The notes under the pieces are model-generated. The model searched no databases, was not told the DNA's origin, and was given only the letters and a program-made list of their open reading frames with translations. This document shows positions 45,696 through 56,536 of a stretch of DNA of 64,000 bases, in pieces. The translations under genes were made by a program, and so were the position numbers. The stretch is from Hortaea werneckii (lineage: Eukaryota; Ascomycota; Dothideomycetes; Mycosphaerellales; Teratosphaeriaceae). The stretch covers positions 806,001 to 870,000 of the forward strand of contig JBAOKB010000037.1 in the NCBI GenBank assembly GCA_037044905.1, written 5' to 3'. Each line of letters opens with the position of its first letter. Position 1 is the first letter of the stretch.

Positions 45696-46546
45696 GGTGA
45701 CCGTGTGAGTCTATTGTGCTGACGATGTCAAAGGCCGGGAAGGCAGCTTTTGCCTACAGCCCGAGGGTAAATGAAGCTTCGCGCGGGGGTTCCGGCATCG
45801 GAGCATGTACCGGCGCTACGGCGAAATACCAAAACACTAATCATCATGTATCATCATCAAGGTAGGATCCAAGATTCAGCCTGTCCCGTACAGTACGTAC
45901 TGATCATTTGATCTTCCGCTTTCCTCTCAGCTCATAACTGTTCATGATCAATGGAGCTGTTGCTCTCCAAAGACATTGGATGTGGAGAGTTGAAAGCATG
46001 CATGATATGGGCATCCGCTGCGAAGCTGTTAGCACCTACCCATGATCTGCCATGCAATGTTTGCATTCATCTAACGTAATTTGGTGCAAGACATGTCACT
46101 GCCAAAAGCTGTGATCAATTCCCCGAGTCCGAGTGGAAGAACGGTGGATGGATTACTTATAGACGGGCAGCGTGCCAAGGACACTGACGAACATGAAGTG
46201 GTTGAGCTGCATACGGTAGCCCAACAGTCATTTTGCGAGGCGGAGAAGCTGTGGAAGGCAGCAGCAAGCCAATTGGATTGAAAATACACGACATCGATAG
46301 AGACGTAAGTGCTATGCAAGAACCCGACGGCATTTCCCAGCCGCGATTCTCAGCCAAAAGAGTGTAGCCTTCACCATCACCGCAGCCAGGATTTCTCGAC
46401 AGACAGAGCTAAGACAATAATGTATACGGGCAAGACGAAATGTGATCATCGCAAAAAGCAACTATGACTCCCCCAAAACCGCGGCAACGCCCCATCGTCA
46501 ATCATGTAGACGCCTCAGTACCCGTCTTCCATCCATTTCCGAGCAT
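45696..46546. promoter_or_regulatory. Upstream region of the isocitrate dehydrogenase gene
   Basis: About 850 bp between the IDP start and the stop of the secreted-protein gene upstream on the same strand. For the two-start model, a second transcription start would be expected inside the 5' coding region rather than here. No specific element was identified. Confidence 0.4.
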
Positions 46547-48120
46547 TCACGCATCCGCCTCCAAGTGCGGCACCACACTCCCAGCATCCTCATCCCACGC
46601 CCCAGCAAGTGTATCCTCACCCTCTTCCGCCCTTACTGCTAGCCCCCTGGCCATCCGCATCAGCTTCCGCATCGGATTCTCACAGACATTGGCGACTGGT
46701 GCGCAGACTGGCCGGCCACAGCACGTGTCGACCGCGCAGACCATGCCGGTCCCACAGTCCGCGGATGTCTCACAGGACGGGTTGGCACAGGGCGTCGAGC
46801 CGGGGACGCAGTAGCCCGGGCCCTCAGCCGAAGTGACACAGACGCAATCAGTGTCGGAGCTGCACTGCTTGAACGTCCTGCAAGTGGCGCCTTTGCAGCC
46901 GGGGTTTGCGCCGGGAGGGGCAGCGCCTTCCACGCACGCCGTGCCATCCCATGTCTTTGGCGCCTCGCAAGCGCCGGGCAAGCGGTCCTGCAACGCATAG
47001 CTTGCCGACTGTCCCACAGTGTATTCGTCGTGGCCTCGCCACTGTCCGCAGTTTACCGCGTACGACTCGTCCCAGGCACGGGAGTACATGCTGCAGACTA
47101 AGCTCTCGGGCACGCCGTTATTATAGAGGACGTACGAGTTGAAGAAGTTGCAAGGAGGGTAGGTTCCATCGGCCGGGTTGCGGTGCGAGAGGTGATAGTT
47201 ATTATGAGTGTTGCATGCGGCAGCACATTGAGAGGGATCGAAAGTCGTCTTGAACGCCGTTGATCCTACGTGGGTGTTCTTCCCGGTGTCGGGGTCGAGC
47301 GGAGCATTGATCGCGCATTGCAGCTCCGTTGGCCCATCGTACTTGTCGATGTCGGGGGAAGTAAGAGGCTTGCGATTATACCCGTTTGAACCCGCGATGG
47401 CGACTGCGAAGCCGTCGCGCCATTGGCCCTTATTAGTCGCTCCTCCAGAGGCAACGGGAAAGCCGTACAGTGTGCATTTGATATTGGTTGTCGAGGGAGG
47501 GTTGGGACAAGAATTGGGGTCCGTGTCGAAGGAAGGGTCGCGCTCGAAGTAGAGATTGAAAGCAACACAGCCGTGCTCCGGGTCGCAGTGCTCGGCGCAG
47601 AGCGCTGGATCATAGCTGTCGACCGTTCGCAGGCCAAGGTAACCAATCTGCTCGATACTGGCCTTAAGGTCCGTGAATGCCTTGCTATAGCCAGCTGGAG
47701 CAGGAGCGCTATTAGCCGCCACAGAATACGCCTGATTGTCGCGGAATGCGGCAGCTGTATCTGGGTTCCTTGTCAAGACACCAGATCTGCTTTGCCATTA
47801 GCTCACGAATCCGTTGCCCATGTGGATGAGGAAACTTACCCTGCGGGCTGCTCATCGGTCAGGCACACAGGAGCATCATCAGTCCTCTTGACCTTGGCAC
47901 TGGGCACCGCGGTAGCGAGAACCTGGGACGACGCCGCAGCCACGGCCGAAGTACGGTCATAGGTGATTGCATCGATCGTCTTATCAGCGGGAGGCCCCAG
48001 AGCAGTGGGCTCAGGAGCAGAGTCGACTACACCAAAGTCGAAGCCCTGGGGAATGGGGTTAGGATTGGGCGCTGCGGCGACGAGTCCGAGGACGAGAGAT
48101 GCGACAAGGATGGAAGGCAT
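46547..48120 (-). CDS. Secreted Cys-rich protein with pro-region and Kex2-like site
   Basis: Exons are 47840-48120 and 46547-47786; intron 47787-47838 (GTAAGT to AGCAG) joins DEQPAG to SGVLTRNPDT. Product 506 residues. The N-terminus MPSILVASLVLGLVAAAPN is a signal peptide. A pro-region ends at AKVKR (about residue 79), a Lys-Arg processing site, before TDDAPVCLTD. The mature part has two cysteine modules, CAEHCDPEHGCVAFNLYFER and CAAACNTHNNY with CNFFNSYVLYNNGVPES, that resemble PAN/apple-like folds in proteins annotated in other fungi as fruit-body-specific. The C-terminal third has a Cys-dense segment (CKGATCRTFKQCSSDTDCVC, then CANPSCETSADCGTGMVC) resembling whey-acidic or EGF-like knots. 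No catalytic motif was seen. Probably a wall-associated or secreted protein; the role is unknown. Confidence 0.8.
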
Positions 48121-49813
48121 CTTCTTGTCTTAAGATTTACGAAGCTGAGAATCTTCTCGAAGGCTGAAAAGTTGAGCTGAGGAATAGCAAGAAAAGCTCG
48201 ACATGCCTGGGAGATGAGTCGCCTTTTATGTTTGCTGATGGCCTGCAGCTCTGCCGACGAATGCTATTGCACCCATCCTGAGCCCGCAAATGGTATATTC
48301 GGCCAAGCACAGCCAATTCTCGCTTCGTCTGACAGTCCTAAAGGAGGAAGGCCTGCCTTGCTTTCTGGGTTGATGCTGAACAGATGTCACTGTACTGTGA
48401 TTCTGGACTCATCGGTCACCCCTTGCTAGTTGGGGACAATATTGGTAGTGGCTTCATGCTAGTCGAGGACGACTCTCGTGCCGCAGACACCAAGACCTTT
48501 CGCGTCTTGCTCTCCTCGCCAACCCAGCCGTGATCCCAAAGCGCATCACGCGGCGCAGCAAAGATAAGGCGAAAGGCGCAGTCACTTCGAACGGAGCTGA
48601 AAAGCCCAAGAAGACCGCGGAGCGAGAAGTCGAAGTTTGAGAAGCTGCTGTCCCAATATGCCGCGAAGCGAGAGAGGTGAATTTGAGAAGCCGCCCTGAA
48701 GACTTTGCGTTCTTACCATCTCTGGAATCGGTCCAAGGATCTTGTCGAGTCAAGGACGGCTGCGGTCTCGGCACATTTGTCCGTACAGGCGTCTTGCCGT
48801 TTGGCCCATGGACCACGTGGGAAGAATAGGGTTTCCGGTAAAGCGTGTAGGAAAAATTGAAGCGGTCTTGAGAAGACCTGGAGAGCCATTGGCCTGTTAG
48901 GCTCGGTAGTCGCTTCACAAGCGTCGTCTTGATTTCTAGCCGGAACACAAGATCATTTGTGTTAGAAGACATAGCACTGACCTCGCGCCAACAAGACACT
49001 AACTTGGGCTACTAAGCACTTGATTGTAGTATGCAATAGCGAGCAGACATGCATCAGAAGCTGACACTGGAGCATTGAGTGTTCACTCGGGCATGTAGCT
49101 TCACAACCATCGTATGCAGAACGCGAGACGAAACTATTGTGTCCAAGAGTATTGTTACAAAAGAAGCTGCTGATCCAGATTAAACTTCTAAAGCTACCCA
49201 GTCGTCGGCCGCGGCATGGAAACCACGTGGGTATTTGCTAAGAACGGCTGAACGGTTTTAGAGTTTCTGCTTCCTTTTTTGTGCATCCGCATGTCAATCC
49301 TTGGGTAGCTCTCACGAAGTGCCGCACGCTAACCTCATTCATTGCAGACTTGCCTCGTGGTAATGACCATAGAGTGAACGGTACCGGTTGCCGACATCGT
49401 CAAGGCTTGCTTCGCACCACTGTTTGCGATTGCGTTGCTTTGCCCGTACCGAACGTCTGGCAGATCTAGTCCTTTGCACTGCGCGCTCTACCAAAATCTT
49501 ACCAGTAAATAGCAGACGCGCATGACCGAATAATTCACGATATAGGTGCAAATTTGTTTTGAGAGGCGTCCCCATATCAACTCAGAGTATTACAATGTTT
49601 CTCTTCATAACTCGTTGTAAGACAGATGCCATCTATCGAAGTTCCGGAGTGGACATCCGCATAATCAAACACAGAATACAAAATCAAGTTGCCGAAAGTT
49701 CAGAGCCTGCTCTTCATCGGAACATTTTTTCTTGCAATTTGTTGCAAGAGGCGAAAGCCATAGACGGCGCCTGCAACATATCATTTACGCTGGAACATAG
49801 GTCCTGATTGGCA
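48121..49813. other. Intergenic region with a possible gene relic
   Basis: About 1.7 kb. Apart from the short lysine-rich relic described separately at 48506-48680, nothing gene-like was recognised. The first 200 bp should carry the promoter of the secreted-protein gene. Confidence 0.35.
48506..48680 (+). pseudogene. Possible C-terminal relic of a Lys/Arg-rich protein
   Basis: One frame reads LALLANPAVIPKRITRR then SKDKAKGAVTSNGAEKPKK up to a stop at 48638. The next frame picks up directly as KFEKLLSQYAAKRER and ends at 48680. Together they look like the basic C-terminus of a nuclear protein broken by one base. No upstream exon or start codon was found, so this may be a decayed fragment, a terminal exon of an undetected gene, or chance. 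Low confidence. Confidence 0.22.
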
Positions 49814-50580
49814 TCAGTATACTGACGAAGGAGCCGGGGCATAAACTGAGCCTACCAAGTCGACTGCTATCACAATATCCCCTTGTGCTAGCTCAAACGC
49901 CCATTCCAGATCATTGAGTCGAAGATGCTGCCCGTGAATCCGGATGTAATCGAAGTCGTTCCGCTGTGCCAGAGATTCAGCGAGCAACGAGTTTGTTGCA
50001 TCTAGGACATGGACGACTAGCACACCGTTCGGGTACTCCAGGCTTTCCAGCGCTTGGAATGCTCTGCGTAGATCAGCGCTTGCCCTACTCCGACAGAGTA
50101 CGAAGAGATCCACTGCAGGCTTGATAGCAGCAGCTCCTGGCGCTTCCCTCGTAAAGAGGTGATCCGTGATTTGACTCTTCACATTACGCTGCTTGACGAT
50201 GAAGTTGGCGGCCGTGCTTTCACGACAGCTTTCATTGCGTCCGAGATACTCAGACGTTGCTGGAATAGCAACCGCAGACACTTGGGGCGTCTTTTCCGAT
50301 GGCGGCCTCAGCTCTTCAGTGTCCAGACTCTCAAGTACCAGTGATAACTCATTTTCTGAGCCCTATGACACATTAGGGACTCGTGCAATCCCAAAGCAAG
50401 CGCACTTCTTACCAAGTAGGTCGTCCGGCCGTGAGTCTGTAGCTCTTCTTGTCCCCATACGGTATCCTGGCAGAAACCCCGAGGGCTATCTAACTGCCAT
50501 TCCTCATCATCTACCGGTACACTTTCTATTTTAATGATATGTTCAAGCTTCAAGTCTTCTGGGGACAAGGTAGCGGCCAT
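49814..50580 (-). CDS. Uncharacterised protein with possible glycosyltransferase-like alpha/beta segment, maybe truncated
   Basis: Exons are 50413-50580 (MAATLSPEDLKLEHIIKIES to RTTYL) and 49814-50362; intron 50363-50412 is 50 bp, GTAAGA to CATAG. The spliced frame gives 238 residues: an acidic N-terminal half, then VDLFVLCRSRASADLRRAFQ, LEYPNGVLVVHVLDATNS, RNDFDYIRIHGQHLRLND and LAQGDIVIAVDLVG. This spacing of strand-helix-strand and a terminal acidic strand recalls the nucleotide-binding half of GT-A glycosyltransferases, where the last strand would carry the metal-binding acids. The remaining half is absent: a stop follows 15 codons later. A GTAGGC donor-like sequence right after AVDL could start another intron, but I could not place a following exon. 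Family assignment is only a suggestion. Confidence 0.42.
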
Positions 50581-52308
50581 TCAGCCTGACGATGAAAGAG
50601 TGCGTCGTCCTCTGATAGCCAGTAAGGAAAAAATGATATGGAGGGATCAGTGACAACAATATGCGAAGACCTTAAGCCTCTTCTTGACTTGCCTTTAATG
50701 TCCAACAATAGACGCGCCACTGGAGAGCGCATGGCGAACTTAGCTGACATCAGCTCTGTCGACCCTCTACTGTGGTCAACATGATGTAGCTTCATTGGAC
50801 ACGGGAGGAATCATGGATGAGAAAGGTTTGTCGTCGACGAGCCGCCTACCGGTAGACAGTCAACTTCCTGGTCATCCAGAGCTGCTGCGATCTGGCCGCT
50901 CATGAGCATCGCTTGTCAGAAGTCAGCTATTGAAAAGTAACTTTGCCTAGCACGCCGCTGGCTGCCTGGCCCTTGGATTTCAGTGGCGTAGCTGATGCCA
51001 AGACGAACTACCGCCAGGTTCCGTCTGTCATCAAGCGAGTGAGACTGCTTGTTCTTCTGATCTCCTGACACGCGGGATACACGGAGTCACCGCCGCCTGC
51101 TTCTATGGTCTGCTGAGGACGTGAGCTTCCGCGGAACGTACGTCGATTGATGCTGTGCGTTGCAAGAAGACGAAGACCGCTCTCTGCGGGCTATGCAAAC
51201 CCCACGGCGTCACCGCCCAAGCCGCTGAACCGCACTTGATGATATCCGGGTGTGATTTGAGACCGTTAACTCAGCAAGCGAATGGCCTTCCTGCAGAGAA
51301 GCTGTATCGCGGTCGTCGACCAAGTCACGCCTCGACTCGGTCTGCTATGTTGCCGGCGAGGCTCAGGGAGGACGACCAGCAATCTACGACGGTCTTCCCA
51401 TCCTGAAAACATGGATCACTCTTTATGCCACGCGCCTTTCCACGTGGCCTGCGGGATCCCCAAATCGTCCACATTGCAAGGTTCTCGATCAGCCAAGCCC
51501 CGCAATCGTCGCACTTATTGACAGCATGCGCTATAGACGCATGTTGCGCCTCATTCTTGGCCCTCTGGGCGTCTCGCGTATTCTATACCATTACTGCAAG
51601 ATCAAAACTTTTTCCGGGATGTGCGGCATCAATCGGTGCATGTACACACCTGGGCTTCTAAGACACTAACCCGCAATAAGACACTAACCCGCAATGCTGT
51701 GCCCGACGATCCCCTTTCGTCTCCTGTCGGTTCTGTCTAACCTCTTTCGCGCAAGAATAATGATAGGCCGGGACTCATACTCTTCAGATACTTGTACGGA
51801 AAATAATATGCGCACACCCTGAAGATTCAATTCTCTGCTAGAAGACGGGGCGCAGGCACCAAATGTCTGTATTCGCCGGCGCCTCAGCCACTTCAAGCCA
51901 GGATCTTGTTAGATGGAGTATCTCGCTGTAGACAAACGACTTGGGAACCTGGCTAGGGGTGATGCTCGTCGGGAGATATTGAAACATTGATCATGTACAT
52001 TCACATGTGGCTTAAGAGGAAGGAAGAGTGACAGGACTTGCAGTCATTCAGTGGCACCCGTGTCAGCTCTCGTCTCCCCTAGTTCTTGGCTCGTCTGTCC
52101 GCGCACAAGGCGCAGCTAAGCGCAGCAATGCAGCAACAAGCCTGTACAGCAAATTTGCCGAGAGAAGCGGCAGTGCCCAAGTGTGCAGCCTCGTGAGCAG
52201 CATGAAGCATTACACGAGTTGTTAAGTATACAGATTCCCCGGGCTGTCCCTCAGACGATGCGATGAGATACTGGTAAGCGACTGATCATACAGCGATTAA
52301 CATTCACA
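50581..52308. other. Intergenic region with an 18-bp tandem repeat
   Basis: About 1.7 kb between divergent genes. It contains an exact two-copy direct repeat at 51659-51694 (listed separately) and no recognised gene. Promoters of both flanking genes are expected here. Confidence 0.4.
51659..51694 (+). repeat. Exact 18-bp direct tandem repeat, two copies
   Basis: The unit TAAGACACTAACCCGCAA occurs at 51659-51676 and again immediately at 51677-51694. The unit contains CTAACCC, which is also the complement of the telomeric hexamer in one phase, but two copies with other bases between are not a telomere. Replication slippage is the simplest origin. Confidence 0.85.
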
Positions 52309-54715
52309 ATGCCCACTGGCTTGGAAGAGGCCAGTGCCATACTGACCTTTGTCCAAGTTGGTTTCAGCTTGGCAAGAACATTCACAACACTCATCGGCGA
52401 GTATCGAGAGGCGCCTGATGAGCTCGCCACATTGGCAAATGCCATTGTCGACACATTAGCTCACATCGAAACAATTAAGAGGCTTCTTGAAGAAAACGAG
52501 ACGACGCACGGCTGGAACGCCAACGGCATTGACCTGGCGACATCATGTCTCCAGGAAGCAGAACGTCTTGTGAAGAGGATTGTAACTCTTCTGCGTAAAT
52601 CCGGCGCCGACATTCCGCCAAATGATCGCATTGGTCCCGAAGATATCTCCATCTCAGTTTTGCGTCGAGTTGCCTGGTCTCGATTTACCGGAAGGATCGG
52701 GAAGATTAATGAAAGTCTCGCAGCGACTCGACAGAAGATGCTGCTTATCTTAACCCTTTACAGAGCATATACGGTGTACGTCAATCGATACGAGTAGTGT
52801 GTTTCTTTTGCGAGTATGAAACGACTAACTTTGCTCTAGCGACTCGCAGGAGCAAAAATGTCTAGAACGAGATCGGGTGATTGTGCTTGTCCGGGGCAGG
52901 CAGGTGCAACGTTCGCGGCGTAAGTACCCAGGTCAGCATTCTAACACGCCGAGCAACACACAACGAGTTATACGTAATGAACAAGAAGATGCCCCCGTCG
53001 CTCAAGACACCGTCAACAGTCGAGAAAGGTCTCAAGAAGTTCTGGACGGAAACGGCCCAGAGACTACAACAGTAGCTGTGCCAGAACTGCCCGCTCGGCT
53101 TGATAGATTGGATGAAGTGAAAAATGTCCATGATGTTGAGAACAGCCGAGAACACAGCCAAGACGCTCACGAGCGATGCGAAAATGCCGAAAGCCCATTA
53201 AAAGAAACGCAAGAGACTTCTGCATCCCCTGATGAATCAGCTAAAGCGGCAAATTCACTAACTATCTCCCCCGCCAATCGACTAACCGATGATGAATCCA
53301 CGCCGACGGCTGTGGAAGACCAAAGCGGTCTTTGTGTCGACAAAGAGCAGACTTGTCCTCCGAATCCAGGCGGAACTACGATCGAGAACCTCGTCGTCAC
53401 TGCTTGTGCCATGGACGATGCCGTGCTCCTCCAATTTGGCGGAGCTTTCAATCCTCCGTTGACAGCCGATCAGGTGCGAAAACTACTTCAGAAAGCTCCT
53501 TCGATGACAAAGGAGGTTGCGAACGATGCAGACTGCACCAATGAAGACTCTAAGACGTTGCACCGGCACAACCTCTCTTCAAGTCGTGAGGATCTACCGC
53601 ATGTCGACACCGAGGTTGGTGAAGATATAAATGGCGCTCCACGTGCCGATTCTGTTACTACTTATTCAAGTTGCAAGACTGTCAAAGTCACCAAGATGAG
53701 ATATTTGAAGATCCTCTTTAGTAGGCTCATTCTGAGGAAGAAGGCTGCGGCCTCGCTGTGCCACTTCACGCCGGAATCGATCGAAAGCTTTGGGGATACC
53801 GAGCTCGTCGAACGCTTAAGGACCTTGCACATAGGCAAGTGGACTTTGACCAAGAGAATGGGCTTTCGAAGTAAGTCATGCCTGGGGATTGCTACCCCCT
53901 ACCGTAGTATTCATGAACTGAAAGTCATAGCGTTCTCGCCAGCACCTTCTACGTTCCTCAGCTTTCTCGTTACCTTGAGTCCAGAAGGTTGTAGTATTGC
54001 CCCAGCGCACCTCAGTAGAGATGAACTCGACGGGCGATTATGGCACGCCGCAACAAGTAACCACGGGCCTGAGGCCAGCCTCACTTCGCAGATCTATGCA
54101 AGTCTACCCTTACCCGCATATAGGATGATAGACCAATTGCTCGAGGACCTTGGCAAGTTTCGTTACGAGATCCAGTATGCCGAAGTTATGGGAGTGGGAA
54201 AGTCCAAAGCAGAGCGCATGATACGACGAAAAGCGTCAAATCCCGGCACATCGCTGATGGGAAACCGAGTTCTGCTAGTCTTCTATAAACGAGAAAGTCC
54301 AAAGCTCGATGTGGAGGGTGGTGGACAGAAACGAGAGAATCCGCGAACACCAGATTGGGCGCAAGACAAGCACGATCAGGTTGGTCCCGACAGCCCGGTC
54401 AGAGTACATCGTGTGAACGACGGGGCGAACCATGCAGATCCTGTGCAGGAAATGATGAGAGCGGAGCACATGAAGAAGATGAAGAGGGAGAGGGAGATTG
54501 AGGAAGAAGAGAAGATGAAGAAGGAGAAGGCGCGGGAGGAAGAAGAAAGGAAGAAGAAGATCGAGGAGGAAGAGAGGGAGCAGGAGAAGAAGCCAAGGGA
54601 AGATGAGATAGATAAGGATGACGAAGAAGAGGTATTTGGGAATTTGCTTGGGCTTGGTGACGATGAACTAGTGCAACAATTGCTAGAGACATACACGAAC
54701 ACGCGTCCGTCTTAG
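52309..54715 (+). CDS. HeLo-like/STAND N-terminal-domain protein with charged coiled-coil tail
   Basis: Exon 1 is 52309-52775 and intron 52776-52839 (GTACGT, CTAAC branch, CTCTAG). A second intron is probable at 53871-53930 (GTAAGT, AACTGAA, CATAG), 60 bp and stop-free, so it can be read through. Product is 780 residues with that segment or 760 without it. Residues 1-155 fit the fungal N-terminal domain found on NLR/STAND proteins: EEASAILTFVQVGFSLARTF, EAPDELATLANAIVDTLAHI, SCLQEAERLVKRIVTLLRKS and INESLAATRQKMLLILTLYR. The middle is disordered and acidic. A folded-looking region from about residue 430 contains LSFLVTLSPEGCS and AYRMIDQLLEDLGKFRYEIQ. The C-terminus is a Lys/Glu-rich helix (MKKMKREREIEEEEKMKKEK) and then FGNLLGLGDDELVQQLLE. 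No NACHT or NB-ARC motif and no repeats were found, so it is not a full NLR. A signalling or heterokaryon-related role is inference. Confidence 0.72.
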
Positions 54716-56536
54716 AGAGAGGAGATCGAAGAAGCGGCGTATGTAGACGATTTGCTTCCTTGCAATGACTAACGGTGGCAGTGCTTTAACGCTAATCTGA
54801 CGAACCTTTTCGAAAACATTCAAGATTTGAATCCACATCTCTGAATGTGCTGTTCTCTGCCGCATCACCTTCTTCCTGTCTTTGTGTTCGATTTCGTTTC
54901 TTCGTTTCTTCATTACTTTGGAAGAAAGAAAGGGAGAAAAAAAAAGGGGGGAAAGAAGAATGAGGAGGAGAAAAATGCATGGTAACCCCTCGGCCCCGGT
55001 CGTTCAACACACTGTGCAAATCTCTTTTCGAGCCCCGATCATTGCAGTGGAATATGAACGGGACCAAGACAGACCAGCGATCTGATGACAAATGACCATG
55101 TCTTTGGAACTGGAGGTCTAGTGAGACGCTCCCCATAATACTCTTGAACGCGCCTTGGAGGTCGTCTCCCCTATGACCACTGGCGACCGCAGTCTAGTAT
55201 TACAGCCGCTCATACATCTACAAAATAGCTTATAGGCAGCTCTCAATGCCTGCTGCATGTTGGAAACAGATCGTTTCGCAACAGCAATGTCGGAATCGTT
55301 AATGAACCGCCACTGTACACCTGCCTAATGCTCCAAAGGCCGAATAAAAGCGAGAAAAGGAAACAAGGTCAGCACTTTCCCTCTGCCACCTTGCAAACCA
55401 CGATACGGCAGAAGTCATAACAAAAGAACAAGACAGCAAATGGACGGAGCACTTTTGTGAGGATCCATGTATACCAGCTCTTCATAGCGGAGAGTTGCCC
55501 GCTCTGTCTTGCATGTTACATACAGCCTGGGTTCCAATTGTTACCTGGGCTGTCTTCATGCATATTCTAACAAGACATTGTATATGCAAACAACAGCCCA
55601 CCATTTCACGAACGACCACAGGTTGCAGAAAACAGTGGATCCCGTCCGCTCTCCTGTACTTAAGCTGCAAACCGGCAGATTAGTATTATCGTGGGTGACC
55701 AGATGAGAATACCTGCTGTTGTTCGTTATGTTTTTTTGCTTTTGTCAAAAAAATTTTGTCAAAATTTTTGATCGTGTCGCGGTAGATAGTAGTGAGGCCA
55801 TCCTCCCCGCCCGCTTCTGTAGCGTAACTTCCTATGTTGGAAAGCAGAAGCGGGACCCCGGGCGCTAAGATTTTCGAGTACATTTGCTGAGTACATAGTA
55901 GCAACTAGCCCCCCAAAGGCACTCCAATTTCTCACTCTTGCTTGCAGGCTACGCAGAGGGCGTTTCCGTATTACTCAGAAGGTCTACTAGTCCCGCTCTA
56001 CTAAAGGCAGACTCGATGATTTTTCCAGCTGAAGGGACGAAGGTAGCGGACGGAAAATTCTCAAGGGAGGGTTACGAGAGATGAAGACGGGAACCACGTC
56101 CCTCATCTGCCAACGACAGGCTTTCATCAGATACGAAAACGAGATTTCTCTTTTCTTCCGCTATCTCCCAGGGTGGCGATTTTCATACGACCCAGGCCTT
56201 ACCCAGTCAAGACACATGCCTTTGATTTTTGAAGCAAGCCAAAGCGCGGGTTTACCACTTTTTTCCCTTTCGTTTTACTTGTCATTCGTTTCTCGAAGCG
56301 CCGTAAACGCCTTGCTATGCACACACACGAGACATCCATCCTCTTTCTCTCTCTCTCTCTCTCGTTCCGCACGCATATTCCCGGGTGCGCGCGCGCGCGC
56401 GATGTCCAGTCGTTGGCTTCCCTGTTCAGGTCGGAAAAGCCGCTCCTGGCGCTCCATGCACATCTTGAATCGTGAAGTCTTACTCCGGCATGCATTTCAT
56501 TTTCCTACCCAATCACCGTCTCATGCGACGGACTTT
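54716..56536. other. Intergenic, convergent region with simple repeats
   Basis: About 1.8 kb with no gene recognised. Notable: a purine-rich stretch at 54920-54975, an AT-rich imperfect repeat of TTTGTCAAAA at 55740-55770, a CT dinucleotide run at 56345-56363 and a GC dinucleotide run at 56388-56402. These would be variable sites between strains. Confidence 0.5.

Noticed and set aside
48454..48999. Minus-strand frame of 181 codons
   Set aside because: Composition is Arg/Ser-random, no motif was seen, and the opposite strand gives a more gene-like, though broken, peptide.
55686..56000. Possible transposase-end peptide (AFSRAGL-like) on the minus strand near an AT-rich repeat
   Set aside because: Only a few residues resemble a hAT C-terminus; no catalytic residues or terminal repeats could be found.
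56345..56402. CT and GC dinucleotide runs as possible promoter or Z-DNA elements
   Set aside because: They are simple microsatellites downstream of both neighbouring genes' 3' ends; there is no reason to assign a function.
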